The translations under genes and the position numbers were made by a program. A stretch of 32,595 nt of DNA from a virus. The notes under the pieces are model-generated. The model searched no databases and was not told where the DNA came from. It saw nothing but the letters and a program-made list of their open reading frames with translations. Shown one piece after another: positions 1 through 5,599 of the stretch. The stretch's first letter is position 1. Every line of letters starts with the position of its first letter. The stretch covers positions 1 to 32,595 of the IMG/VR virus record IMGVR_UViG_3300035670_000841. The stretch is one strand, 5' to 3'.

Positions 1-264
1 ATCGAAAGGTATTCTTTTTTTACGAAGCCATTTAGTTATTATGTTAAAATCCCCCCAGTGGCGAGATGTGTAGATAACAATCCTATCCCCAAGCAAAGCT
101 CGCTTTTTTAAAAATTTTACCAACTCTATATTTTTAAAAACGCCGTAAACAGAAGGGCAAATTTTTGTTCGGTATTCCTTTTTCCATTGATTAGGTGGAT
201 AGATTGCAAGAGTCTGGTCAAAATCAACTGCTATACAGCGGGGATTTTTACTTTTTTCTTTCAT
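1..264 (-). CDS. HAD-superfamily hydrolase, N-terminal part (runs off the left edge)
   Basis: Starts at ATG 264 on the minus strand and stays open to base 1, so only the first 88 residues are visible. Near residues 13-18 it reads AVDFDQTLA, the DxDxT nucleophile motif of the HAD family (second Asp replaced by Gln: DFDQT). Near residue 66 it reads VIYTSRHWGDF, which fits HAD motif II (hydrophobic strand ending in T/S) followed by the usual helix. Phage members of this family are small phosphatases of nucleotides or polynucleotide ends; the substrate here is not readable. A GAGGAG ribosome site lies about 9 bases upstream, inside the preceding gene, and the two genes overlap by 17 bases, so they are probably translated together. 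The rest of the domain (Lys and the distal Asp pair) lies outside the window. Confidence 0.75.
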   Translation of the reverse strand, partial: MKEKSKNPRCIAVDFDQTLAIYPPNQWKKEYRTKICPSVYGVFKNIELVKFLKKRALLGDRIVIYTSRHWGDFNIITKWLRKKRIPFD

Positions 265-568
265 AGACTGGAATCTCCTCGGAATCAACGTCCCGTGAAC
301 TGAAGAAGTTCGTGTACTGGGTCTGCAGCTCACCGCTCCGTAATCTTTCCCTTACGCCCTCTGTATTGAGATTGAACTTCCATTTCTTAACGAAGGTGTC
401 GAACTGGTCTGAAAATATGAAGTTCTCAGCGTCCTTCTTTACTTTCTTATTCCGTCTGTGCTTGTATTTCTTTCCGTTACTGACCACCGTTGCTTCGTTA
501 TCAGGCAACATATAATCCTTGAATACCTGAATCAGCATCGCATATCTCAGTTTTTCATATCCATTCAT
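248..568 (-). CDS. Small phage protein of unknown function, 106 aa
   Basis: Lies 9 bases downstream of the DNA polymerase gene, with an AGGGGGAG ribosome site just before its ATG, and overlaps the following HAD gene by 17 bases. The protein is basic in its middle (a KKYKHRRNKKVKK stretch at residues 33-45) and acidic near its end, with no membrane segment or cysteine motif. The position suggests a role in replication or nucleotide metabolism, but I do not recognise a family. The basic stretch could contact nucleic acid; that is inference only. Confidence 0.75.
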   Translation of the reverse strand: MNGYEKLRYAMLIQVFKDYMLPDNEATVVSNGKKYKHRRNKKVKKDAENFIFSDQFDTFVKKWKFNLNTEGVRERLRSGELQTQYTNFFSSRDVDSEEIPVYERKK

Positions 569-577
569 AACTCCCCC

Positions 578-2239
578 TTATTCCCAGCGGTTTAAGGTTA
601 CGGAATCGACCTTTAGCGGCACATCAAGTTTCCAAGCGTTCTCCATTTCCCAGAGAATGTCCTCCTTTCTGACCTTTGAGTCGTTAGAGATTTCATAGAC
701 GAGTGAGTCGTGGACTGTAAGGACAGGAACAAGCCGATACTTCTCAAAGATATTGACGAGTGCTTTCTTCAGGATGCACTGGCTTGAGGATTGGATTGGA
801 AAGTTAACTGCCTGTCTCATTACAGATTCATATTCGGAGCGGTAGGGTGTGAACGGGTCGCCAACATACAAGGGAAGCTCGGCAATGTTCTTAGTCCAGC
901 CGTTCATCTTCTTAACATAATCCTGCTGATTACGAATCCAGATACCGACAGCGGGAAAGTTGAGGAAGTAATTGTCGATGGTCTTCTGTGCTTCTTCGAT
1001 GGATACGCCCCAATCTTGTGCGAATCCGAATGCGGTCTTTCCGTAGATGATTGAGAAGTTGATTATCTTTGCGGTGTGGCGGTCAATCCCCATCCTGTCT
1101 GCGGTTTCTTTATGCAGGTCTTTTCCGTCACGGAACGCACTCAGCAGAGTGGGGTCTTGGGAGAGATGGGCGAGAATCCTGAGTTCGACCTGACTATAAT
1201 CGGCCTGTAATAAGTAAAATCCTTGTTCTGCGATAAAGCATCTCTTAATTCTTTTTCCGTATTCCGTTTTCGACGGGATGTTCTGGAGGTTCGGGTTCTC
1301 CGACGAGAGCCTTTGAGTTTTCGTGAGGCATTGGTTGTAGCTCGAATGGAGTCTCGCTCCAGAATCCACTTTTTCAAGAATAGAGTCCACATAAGTAGAT
1401 TGTAATTTCTGTACCTCTCGATATTCGAGGAGCATCTTTGGGAAGGCGTGATGCTGAGCGAGCTTTCCGAGGGTTGCTTTGTCCGTGCTGTAGCCTTCCT
1501 TCGTTTTCTTCCCTTTCCTGAGCTTGAATTTTTCATAGAGAACCTTTTGCAGTTGTTTACTTGAGTTGAGGTTTAATTCCTTATCGCCAGCTAACGATTT
1601 TAATTTCCCTTCAAGGAGCTGAGTTTTTTTAAAGAAATACTCCTGAAGTTTCTTGAGGTTCTCGACATCAATCTTGACACCCTTCAACTCCGATGAAGCG
1701 AGGATGACCATTACCTTCTTTTCTACTTGGTCGTACCACTGTTCAAGCTGTTCTTTTCCTGCCATTTTATCCCGTAGGTAGGAATATAGCCTTGCAGTTG
1801 AACGTAGGTCGCTTTCGAGATATCCCGTGAGCGTCTTCGTTCCGACCTGATGCCACCATCCGTCTGGGAGAGATTTTCTGTCTTTATGGGCTGGGTTAAT
1901 TCTTCGGCAGGACTCATTGTAGACCTCCAATAGCTCTTTCATAGGTTGTTTTAGGAAACAGGTTGATAAGTATTTAAGACCTCTAGGATGGTTCGGGAAC
2001 AGCAGGTATGACATAATCATCGTATCTTCGTAGGTACAATCTTGAAAGGAAACCCCTGCTCGTCGTAAGACAGTAAGGTCATATTTCAGGTTATGGCCTA
2101 TGACTGTCTTTCCCTGTATCTTTAGGGGGAGGGTTTCAGAGATACTTACTGTGCCGTTCAGTAAGCCGACAAGCAGGGGTGTTGCTTGGTGCGGATTGGC
2201 TGACGTTGTTTCTACGTCAAGAATGACCTCTTCAGGCAT
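578..2239 (-). CDS. DNA polymerase, family A, with 3'-5' exonuclease domain
   Basis: Phage replicative DNA polymerase of the Pol I type without the 5' nuclease domain (553 aa from ATG 2239). The exonuclease domain shows all three motifs: D8-x-E10 (LDVETT), N50-x3-D54 (NLKYD) and Y140-x3-D144 (YLESD). The polymerase domain shows motif A at 347 (DYSQVELRILAH), motif B with R387, K391, F395 and Y399 (equivalents of E. coli R754, K758, F762, Y766), and motif C at 510-512 (HDS). The catalytic Asp 511 is kept, but the usual HDE glutamate is Ser. An upstream TTG at 2290 would add 17 residues. I prefer ATG 2239 because it overlaps the stop of the upstream 49-aa gene (ATGCCTGA), as expected for coupled translation, and it places the exonuclease motif close to the N-terminus. 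Confidence 0.95.
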   Translation of the reverse strand: MPEEVILDVETTSANPHQATPLLVGLLNGTVSISETLPLKIQGKTVIGHNLKYDLTVLRRAGVSFQDCTYEDTMIMSYLLFPNHPRGLKYLSTCFLKQPMKELLEVYNESCRRINPAHKDRKSLPDGWWHQVGTKTLTGYLESDLRSTARLYSYLRDKMAGKEQLEQWYDQVEKKVMVILASSELKGVKIDVENLKKLQEYFFKKTQLLEGKLKSLAGDKELNLNSSKQLQKVLYEKFKLRKGKKTKEGYSTDKATLGKLAQHHAFPKMLLEYREVQKLQSTYVDSILEKVDSGARLHSSYNQCLTKTQRLSSENPNLQNIPSKTEYGKRIKRCFIAEQGFYLLQADYSQVELRILAHLSQDPTLLSAFRDGKDLHKETADRMGIDRHTAKIINFSIIYGKTAFGFAQDWGVSIEEAQKTIDNYFLNFPAVGIWIRNQQDYVKKMNGWTKNIAELPLYVGDPFTPYRSEYESVMRQAVNFPIQSSSQCILKKALVNIFEKYRLVPVLTVHDSLVYEISNDSKVRKEDILWEMENAWKLDVPLKVDSVTLNRWE

Positions 2240-2381
2240 CGTAGGAATCCATCTTTTTTGAGAAGATTTCAAAGATGTGATGGAGTTCAACTTCAGCGTC
2301 CTGAAGCTCTAAGATGTTCGCTTTTTTATACGCCTTGTTCCACTTGTTAAGCACCTCGATAACTTTAAACAGGAGTGCCAT
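2232..2381 (-). CDS. Tiny phage protein of unknown function, 49 aa
   Basis: A short gene just upstream of the polymerase. Its ATG at 2381 follows a strong GGGAGGTG ribosome site at good spacing, and its stop overlaps the polymerase ATG. Its start overlaps the end of the 56-aa gene by 17 bases, giving a chain of overlapping cistrons. The product looks alpha-helical and amphipathic with many Lys, Glu and Leu (for example KVIEVLNKWNKAYKKANI), so a small coiled-coil or polymerase partner is possible. No family recognised. Confidence 0.65.
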   Translation of the reverse strand: MALLFKVIEVLNKWNKAYKKANILELQDAEVELHHIFEIFSKKMDSYDA

Positions 2382-2535
2382 CTTTCACCTCCCAGATGTG
2401 TTTGTGTTCTCTCATAATCTCCTGACCATCCTGCTTATCCAGCATCTCGTCAGCGAGTCTGAGAGCTTCTGCTTCGTCGTTCGCTGATACTGAAACTGCA
2501 TAAAGCACCTGTGTTCTGACGATAAAGTCCTTCAT
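2365..2535 (-). CDS. Tiny phage protein of unknown function, 56 aa
   Basis: Starts at ATG 2535 after a near-perfect GAGGAGGG ribosome site and overlaps the next small gene by 17 bases. The protein begins with a short beta strand (VRTQVLYAVSVSA) followed by an acidic helix with the pattern NDEAEALRLADEML. This beta-then-DEAEAL layout is seen in many tiny phage and bacterial proteins of unknown role. It sits between the resolvase-like gene and the polymerase in the same leftward transcript. Confidence 0.65.
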   Translation of the reverse strand: MKDFIVRTQVLYAVSVSANDEAEALRLADEMLDKQDGQEIMREHKHIWEVKDGTPV

Positions 2536-2578
2536 CGGTAAACCCTCCTCGACTTGTCAATTAAAGACGATAACGAAG

Positions 2579-2860
2579 TCATTCGTTCCCCCTTTCGAGG
2601 TATTCACGCTCAACTTTCACGGAATCGGGCAGTTTGACAGCAAAAAAGGCTCGGCGTTCTTTGGTAGTTTTTGATTTGGTGTTCTTGCACTGGATAAGGG
2701 TGAGTACCTTCTCTGAGAGTAGGACAACATCAACTTTAAGACCAATGGTTGAATATGACTTACTCCCAGCCCCTCGCATACCGAACATTGCTTTTCCTGT
2801 GTTGAGTGCATCGTGGATTACCTCCCGCTCCATCCTTGAGCCTTTGTGATATTTCGCCAT
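2579..2860 (-). CDS. Hjc-like Holliday junction resolvase / PD-(D/E)xK nuclease, short form (93 aa)
   Basis: Resembles the archaeal-type Hjc resolvase fold. It has an N-terminal KGSRMERE motif (residues 6-13, containing the first acidic catalytic position), a Gly-rich turn GAGSKS near 31-36, an Asp in KVDVVLL near 43-49, and a QCK core (LIQCKNT) near 57-62, matching the E/QxK of PD-(D/E)xK nucleases. These enzymes cut branched DNA during recombination or packaging. At 93 aa it is shorter than usual (about 120-150), mainly at the C-terminus, so it may be a minimal or altered enzyme. First gene of the leftward transcript from the 2917-2944 promoter. No strong ribosome site is seen upstream of the ATG (only AAGGG, far away). 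Confidence 0.65.
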   Translation of the reverse strand: MAKYHKGSRMEREVIHDALNTGKAMFGMRGAGSKSYSTIGLKVDVVLLSEKVLTLIQCKNTKSKTTKERRAFFAVKLPDSVKVEREYLERGNE

Positions 2861-2916
2861 ATTCTGTTATCGACCCTTATCTTAATTACTTGAGCTATAA
2901 TTCAGATTATGGAGGG

Positions 2917-2944
2917 ATTATAGCCCAATAAAGAACCAAGTCAA
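2917..2944 (-). promoter_or_regulatory. Leftward sigma70-type promoter for the replication block
   Basis: On the minus strand the -35 box TTGACT (2939-2944) and -10 box TATAAT (2917-2922) are separated by exactly 16 bases. It would start RNA near 2910, about 50 bases before the resolvase-like gene. Its -35 box lies in one arm of the inverted repeat 2940-2977. Confidence 0.7.
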
Positions 2945-2977
2945 ACAAAAAGTAAATAATCTGTAGTTTTGTTTGAC
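2940..2977. repeat. Perfect 11-bp inverted repeat spanning two divergent -35 boxes
   Basis: GTCAAACAAAA at 2940-2950 is repeated as its exact reverse complement at 2967-2977, with a 16-base AT-rich spacer. Each arm carries the GTCAA/TTGAC core of one promoter's -35 box, so a dimeric protein bound here would be expected to affect both divergent promoters. Confidence 0.75.
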
Positions 2978-3000
2978 CTCGGTACTGTAGATTATATAAT
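2973..3000 (+). promoter_or_regulatory. Rightward sigma70-type promoter for the Sm-like gene
   Basis: TTGACC (2973-2978) and a perfect TATAAT (2995-3000) are separated by 16 bases, the same geometry as the leftward promoter opposite. Transcription would begin near 3007, about 25 bases upstream of ATG 3032. Confidence 0.75.
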
Positions 3001-3031
3001 AACACAGACTTTTACACTTATAGGAGGGTTT

Positions 3032-3250
3032 ATGAAGCGGTACACGCAGGAGCTACACCCAGCTATGCTGGTGAAGAAGGATGTGGCCTTAGAACTAAGG
3101 AACGGTAAGAAAATCAGCGGTTATGTTCGGCAGACCTACGCTGATACGCTGGTACTAGAAGGGGAGTTTGACGGGGGTCATACCGCATGCTTAGTTAGCG
3201 TAGAAGACTGTATTTTAGTGCAATTTACCCCCAAAAAGAGGCTAAAATAG
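3032..3250 (+). CDS. Small Sm/Hfq-like beta-barrel protein (tentative), 72 aa
   Basis: Start chosen at ATG 3032, 3-4 bases after an AGGAGG ribosome site (3022-3028) and just downstream of a strong promoter; a longer frame from 2969 would begin inside the promoter. Residues 13-56 read like an Sm fold: VALELRNGKKISGYV (strand, Asn-Gly turn, strand as in Sm1), then ADTLVLEG, then a short loop and ACLVSVEDCILVQF. Sm/Hfq proteins form rings that bind RNA. The similarity is by pattern only and could be another small barrel. It is the only rightward gene in the left 5.8 kb, it is monocistronic, and it is followed by a GC-rich hairpin and a terminator, which suggests a highly expressed early gene. 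Confidence 0.55.
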   Translation: MKRYTQELHPAMLVKKDVALELRNGKKISGYVRQTYADTLVLEGEFDGGHTACLVSVEDCILVQFTPKKRLK

Positions 3251-3304
3251 GGCTTCCTATATAGTATTACTGTAATCCATATAAGATTACTATTAGTATA
3301 TATA

Positions 3305-3334
3305 CTCCCCCCTATGTAGAAGGCTAGGGGGGAG
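3305..3334 (+). terminator. GC-rich hairpin after the Sm-like gene
   Basis: A perfect 10-bp stem: CTCCCCCCTA (3305-3314) pairs with TAGGGGGGAG (3325-3334) around a 10-base loop. No T-run follows, so it may stabilise the RNA end or pause polymerase rather than act as a classical terminator. Confidence 0.45.
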
Positions 3335-3403
3335 GAAGTCTTATAAACAGACAAACCGACCTTGGGAGGTTTGGCTGGTAATGTTTCTTTATTGGTAAGT
3401 ATT

Positions 3404-3443
3404 AAAAACCTTTAATCTTTAGTATATAATTATTAAGGTTTTT
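3404..3443. terminator. Bidirectional rho-independent terminator between convergent genes
   Basis: AAAAACCTT (3404-3412) pairs with AAGGTTTTT (3435-3443) around an AT-rich loop, and the rightward copy ends in a run of T. It separates the rightward Sm-like gene from the leftward small-gene cluster and overlaps the last codons of the 97-aa gene. Confidence 0.55.
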
Positions 3444-3726
3444 TAATCTTCTTAGCTGTCGGGCGATATAGTCCAGTATCGCCAACAGAGGGCGTTGGCA
3501 TACTGTCCTTCTTCCAGAGTCCAGTATCGCCCTCCAGTATAAGATAATAATACTTTTTGGTAGGTTTAGATTGCAGGTAAAAGTTATATCTAATCTGTAT
3601 CGCCAGCAGGGGAGCTAAAACGGCAGGGGATAGCTCCCCATACTGGCGTATTATATCATCCAGTGATTCTTTTACACAGTGGGTGAGTAACTTTCCTGTT
3701 CTAGATTGACTGTCCCATCTGTACAT
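3433..3726 (-). CDS. Small protein of unknown function, 97 aa
   Basis: Last gene of the leftward small-gene cluster, with a GTGGAG ribosome site 6 bases before its ATG, overlapping the upstream 58-aa gene. The N-terminal half is helical (LDDIIRQYGELSPAVLAPLLAIQIRYN). The C-terminal half holds two GDTGL boxes (near 66 and 82) and ends in a basic tail (AKKIKKP). The repeated box could be a small duplicated motif. No family recognised. Its end coincides with the bidirectional terminator. Confidence 0.6.
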   Translation of the reverse strand: MYRWDSQSRTGKLLTHCVKESLDDIIRQYGELSPAVLAPLLAIQIRYNFYLQSKPTKKYYYLILEGDTGLWKKDSMPTPSVGDTGLYRPTAKKIKKP

Positions 3727-3848
3727 ATATGCTCCACAGATGAACTTTCAATGTTATCAGTTAAAAAGTAATCTAAGGTTGTTAAAAAGTCAATACCGAA
3801 CAGTTCGATACACTTTTCCAGCTTACGGGTCAAATTCTTGTCTAACAT
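3672..3848 (-). CDS. Small protein of unknown function, 58 aa
   Basis: ATG 3848 follows an AAGGAG ribosome site. It overlaps the start of the 97-aa gene in another frame, consistent with coupled translation. The product begins with a helical segment (LTRKLEKCIELFGIDFLTTLDYFL) and has an acidic, Ser-rich end. It has no recognisable domain. The position in the dense leftward cluster suggests an early or host-takeover protein, which is inference only. Confidence 0.55.
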   Translation of the reverse strand: MLDKNLTRKLEKCIELFGIDFLTTLDYFLTDNIESSSVEHICTDGTVNLEQESYSPTV

Positions 3849-3872
3849 AAGTTATCTCTCCTTATTGGGGGG

Positions 3873-3992
3873 TTAGACAGTCTTATTGTCTGACTCACGG
3901 ATAAACTTCTTACACATCCAGCACCAGAAACAGAACACGCCATCAAGATAGCCTCTGATAGACCTCCTGACAGCGTGTTTACATTCAGACAT
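3873..3992 (-). CDS. Tiny cysteine-rich protein, 39 aa
   Basis: Starts at ATG 3992 with an AAAGGA ribosome site. It carries a CKH near its N-terminus and a CFWCWMC cluster near residues 21-27. Together these give four Cys and one His that could bind zinc, although the spacing C-x2-C-x2-C is unusual. The rest is basic. It is too short to assign. It lies between two other tiny genes of the same leftward transcript. Confidence 0.5.
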   Translation of the reverse strand: MSECKHAVRRSIRGYLDGVFCFWCWMCKKFIRESDNKTV

Positions 3993-4007
3993 AAGATACG
4001 TCCTTTC

Positions 4008-4023
4008 TAGGTCTTTCGACCTA
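4008..4023 (-). other. Leader hairpin with GAAA tetraloop
   Basis: On the leftward RNA, TAGGTC pairs with GACCTA around a GAAA (GNRA-type) tetraloop, directly upstream of the AAAGGA ribosome site of the 39-aa gene. It could influence translation or RNA cleavage. Confidence 0.45.
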
Positions 4024-4042
4024 TAATGTATCTAAGTTTAGG

Positions 4043-4273
4043 TCACTTCTTATTGCTAACATAGCCAATCTCTTTTAACGCCTGCTCCTGCTCTTTTTTA
4101 CAGCGTTCTTTAGTGGTAACGATAAACTTGGAACGAACCGCTTGCATTAGGAATCTAGCCATTACCTTGTTGCCTAGCGGCTCTGACTTATATTCCCTCT
4201 GTAAGTCCTCTAATGCCTGATAAATCACCAACTCCAAGAAACGCTCATATTCAGTTGCAAGTTTTAACATCAT
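4043..4273 (-). CDS. Small helical protein of unknown function, 76 aa
   Basis: Starts at ATG 4273 (a second ATG follows immediately) after an AAGGAC ribosome site. The protein is predicted to be almost entirely helical and rich in Glu, Lys and Leu (LELVIYQALEDLQREYKSE in the middle, KERCKKEQEQALKEI near the end). No catalytic motif or membrane segment is seen. Part of the leftward small-gene cluster. Confidence 0.6.
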   Translation of the reverse strand: MMLKLATEYERFLELVIYQALEDLQREYKSEPLGNKVMARFLMQAVRSKFIVTTKERCKKEQEQALKEIGYVSNKK

Positions 4274-4287
4274 CGGTTTTTATCGTC

Positions 4288-4309
4288 CTTGCCTATTAAC
4301 TACGGCAAG
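4288..4309 (-). other. Intercistronic hairpin
   Basis: A 6-bp perfect stem (CTTGCC with GGCAAG) around a 10-base loop, just upstream of the ribosome site of the 76-aa gene. Confidence 0.35.
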
Positions 4310-4361
4310 TATCCTCCTTTTCTTTAGTTTTAATTTTTATAGGTTTCTTCGGCACGCTCTT

Positions 4362-4571
4362 TTACAGTCTTATGTTATACCTGACCGATATTTCGTCAAG
4401 GATATTCTGGTACTCTTTTTTACCGATACCCCTCCTTACTAGCTCATTCCCTGTATCAAACAGAGAGGAGAACGACTTGCTATTTACATCAGGTACTAGG
4501 TGTTGTGTTTCCTTATTGACCGAATAGTGTTCAAAGACCAGTGCATAATCATCCAGTCTATTCAAGCTCAT
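4362..4571 (-). CDS. Small protein of unknown function, 69 aa
   Basis: The frame is open from 4658, but I choose ATG 4571: it lies within the end of the upstream secreted-peptide gene (14-base overlap) and follows a GGAGG-containing ribosome site, while the longer start has none and would duplicate coding of the neighbour. The product (MSLNRLDDYALVFEHY at its start) has a C-terminal helical region with RRGIGKKEYQNILDEI. No family recognised. Confidence 0.55.
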   Translation of the reverse strand: MSLNRLDDYALVFEHYSVNKETQHLVPDVNSKSFSSLFDTGNELVRRGIGKKEYQNILDEISVRYNIRL

Positions 4572-4752
4572 AAGCTCGCCCCCCTCCGTTATTCCACCAA
4601 TGCCCGCCCCCATCAGTCGTGTACGGCTTGCCTTGAATCCAGACCTCCTGCGTGTCATCGGCTAGGATAGGGCGTATTTGCACAAAAAGCCCTATTACAG
4701 CCCCGATAATTAAGAGGTAAAGATATCTACCTTCTTTCCTTTGAGTTCCCAT
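4558..4752 (-). CDS. Small secreted or membrane-anchored protein, 64 aa
   Basis: Good GAGGAGG ribosome site 7 bases before ATG 4752. The N-terminus has a basic n-region (RKEGR) and a hydrophobic core (LYLLIIGAVIGLFVQI, residues 11-26), followed by a possible signal-peptidase site after ILA near residue 31. The remaining 33 residues are polar and Gly-rich (TTDGGGHWWNNGGG). This looks like an exported or membrane-anchored peptide, perhaps acting on the host envelope (for example superinfection exclusion), but nothing shows a specific role. It overlaps its neighbours on both sides. Confidence 0.65.
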   Translation of the reverse strand: MGTQRKEGRYLYLLIIGAVIGLFVQIRPILADDTQEVWIQGKPYTTDGGGHWWNNGGGRAYELE

Positions 4753-4892
4753 TTTTCTGCCTCCTCTGTTGAAATTATGTGAAATTTACCGCACTTCTCC
4801 GCTTTAATTACACCCTTTTTTACAAGCTGGTCTATCCGTTGTCTTGAATAGTTAAGTCGCCTTGCAAGCTCCGCTATAGTAATGTATCCCAT
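4710..4892 (-). CDS. Helix-turn-helix DNA-binding protein (MerR/excisionase-like), 60 aa
   Basis: ATG 4892 follows an AAAGGTG ribosome site; an upstream in-frame ATG at 4919 would start inside a palindrome and lacks one. Residues 3-35 match the winged helix-turn-helix of excisionases and MerR N-termini: YITIAELARRLNYSRQRID, then QLVKKGVIKAEKCGKFHII, then a C-terminal helix. Such proteins bind DNA as repressors, activators or excision factors. No integrase is present in the window, so a transcription regulator of the phage is the simplest reading. A natural target could be the inverted repeat 2940-2977 or the GGGTCT repeats near 5650-5696, but that is untested. Confidence 0.75.
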   Translation of the reverse strand: MGYITIAELARRLNYSRQRIDQLVKKGVIKAEKCGKFHIISTEEAEKWELKGKKVDIFTS

Positions 4893-4912
4893 TACCGCAC
4901 CTTTCTGCCTCT

Positions 4913-4947
4913 TTCCCAAATGGGAAGACTTGCCTTGCGGACAAGTC
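4913..4947 (-). other. Two abutting palindromes upstream of the helix-turn-helix gene
   Basis: TTCCCA/TGGGAA (4913-4926) and GACTTG/CAAGTC (4927-4947) sit directly side by side. On the leftward RNA the second has an inner CC-GCAA-GG stem with a GNRA loop. They fill the gap between the 58-aa gene stop and the helix-turn-helix gene. They could be an autoregulatory operator or RNA hairpins. Confidence 0.45.
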
Positions 4948-4948
4948 G

Positions 4949-5125
4949 CTAGGAGGCTTTTAAAAACTCCATTAGCGAAAACTCCATATCCTCAACAAAC
5001 TCCTTTAACTGCTCCTTAGGGTGGTTTTCAAACGGCTCCCAAGGTGTTCCGTGATTGTCTGCATAAAACTGACCACGGCAAAAACTATGAATATCCTTTT
5101 TTGTGATATTGGCTCTAAGCTTCAT
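4949..5125 (-). CDS. Small acidic protein of unknown function, 58 aa
   Basis: ATG 5125 follows a very strong AAGGAGGG ribosome site. The protein begins with a basic segment (MKLRANITKKDIHSF) and continues into an acidic helical end rich in Glu, Phe and Leu (KEQLKEFVEDMEFSLMEFL). No domain recognised. It is too short for most automated gene finders, but the ribosome site and the fit between neighbours support it. Confidence 0.6.
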   Translation of the reverse strand: MKLRANITKKDIHSFCRGQFYADNHGTPWEPFENHPKEQLKEFVEDMEFSLMEFLKAS

Positions 5126-5138
5126 AATCCCTCCTTCT

Positions 5139-5155
5139 CTCCCTTGTGTGGGGAG
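5139..5155 (-). other. Short intercistronic hairpin
   Basis: A 5-bp GC-rich stem (CTCCC with GGGAG, 7-base loop) immediately upstream of the ribosome site of the 58-aa gene. It is one of several such hairpins in the leftward cluster. Confidence 0.3.
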
Positions 5156-5189
5156 TGGTTTAGTTAATCTCGCAAAGTTCTTCTAACTC

Positions 5190-5429
5190 TTAGGTGCTAG
5201 TTCCCACTTGGTAACAACTGAACGACCCTTGAGGGCTATTACAATATGTCGATGTTCCGACCCTGTAACAGTTAACCCCCGCCCAAGCCGTACCAGAGCC
5301 ATATTGAAACGGCAGGCGGTACTCTTTTTGTGTCGGCATACCAAAATCAATCGTTATAACGGCAGAGAAATAGCTATTGCCGTTTACCTTGTCGAACCAT
5401 TCCTTTGCGTTAATGTCTATTGTCTTCAT
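5190..5429 (-). CDS. Conserved-looking small phage protein, 79 aa
   Basis: Start set at ATG 5429, 8 bases after a GAGGAGAG ribosome site; the longer frame from 5534 has none. The protein starts MKTIDINAKEWFDKVNGNSY and continues as beta strands with LPFQYGSG near residue 40. This layout (EWFDKVNGNSYFSA) recurs in small phage proteins of unknown function, as far as I recall. The C-terminus contains a short tandem duplication (CYRVGTST followed by CYQVGTST). It is probably the first or second gene of the leftward cluster. Confidence 0.65.
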   Translation of the reverse strand: MKTIDINAKEWFDKVNGNSYFSAVITIDFGMPTQKEYRLPFQYGSGTAWAGVNCYRVGTSTYCNSPQGSFSCYQVGTST

Positions 5430-5469
5430 TGTCTTTCTCTCCTCTCGTTCCGCTTGTGGGCTGGTGTGG

Positions 5470-5488
5470 TTTATTGTTTTGCAATAAA
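5470..5488 (-). other. AT-rich hairpin in the leader of the 79-aa gene
   Basis: A 7-bp perfect stem (TTTATTG with CAATAAA, 5-base loop) that includes the stop codon of the start-less open frame and lies about 40 bases upstream of ATG 5429. Confidence 0.35.
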
Positions 5489-5599
5489 ATCGTAGTAGTG
5501 AACGCCCTCTTTTTTGCATCCCTTGACACCGCAAATACCTCTACTTATGTGAATCCGTTTGTCTTTTCCTACTGAGTATCGTCCACTTCTAGCATTAAG
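5471..5599 (-). other. Open frame without a usual start codon (possible gene remnant or ATT-start gene), 42 codons
   Basis: The frame reads like a real small protein with a CGVKGCKKEGVHYY motif typical of small zinc-binding ends, but no ATG, GTG or TTG lies in frame. A proposed -35/-10 pair (5575-5603) overlaps its beginning. It may be a decayed gene, use a rare start, or be chance. Confidence 0.25.

Noticed and set aside
1141-1536. 131-residue minus-strand open frame inside the polymerase gene
   Set aside because: Lies in another frame of a well-supported polymerase gene, with Arg/Ser/Thr-rich low-complexity translation and no ribosome site.
4274-4361. A possible 19-residue GTG-started peptide on the minus strand
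   Set aside because: Too short, with only a weak ribosome site; treated as a leader with a hairpin.
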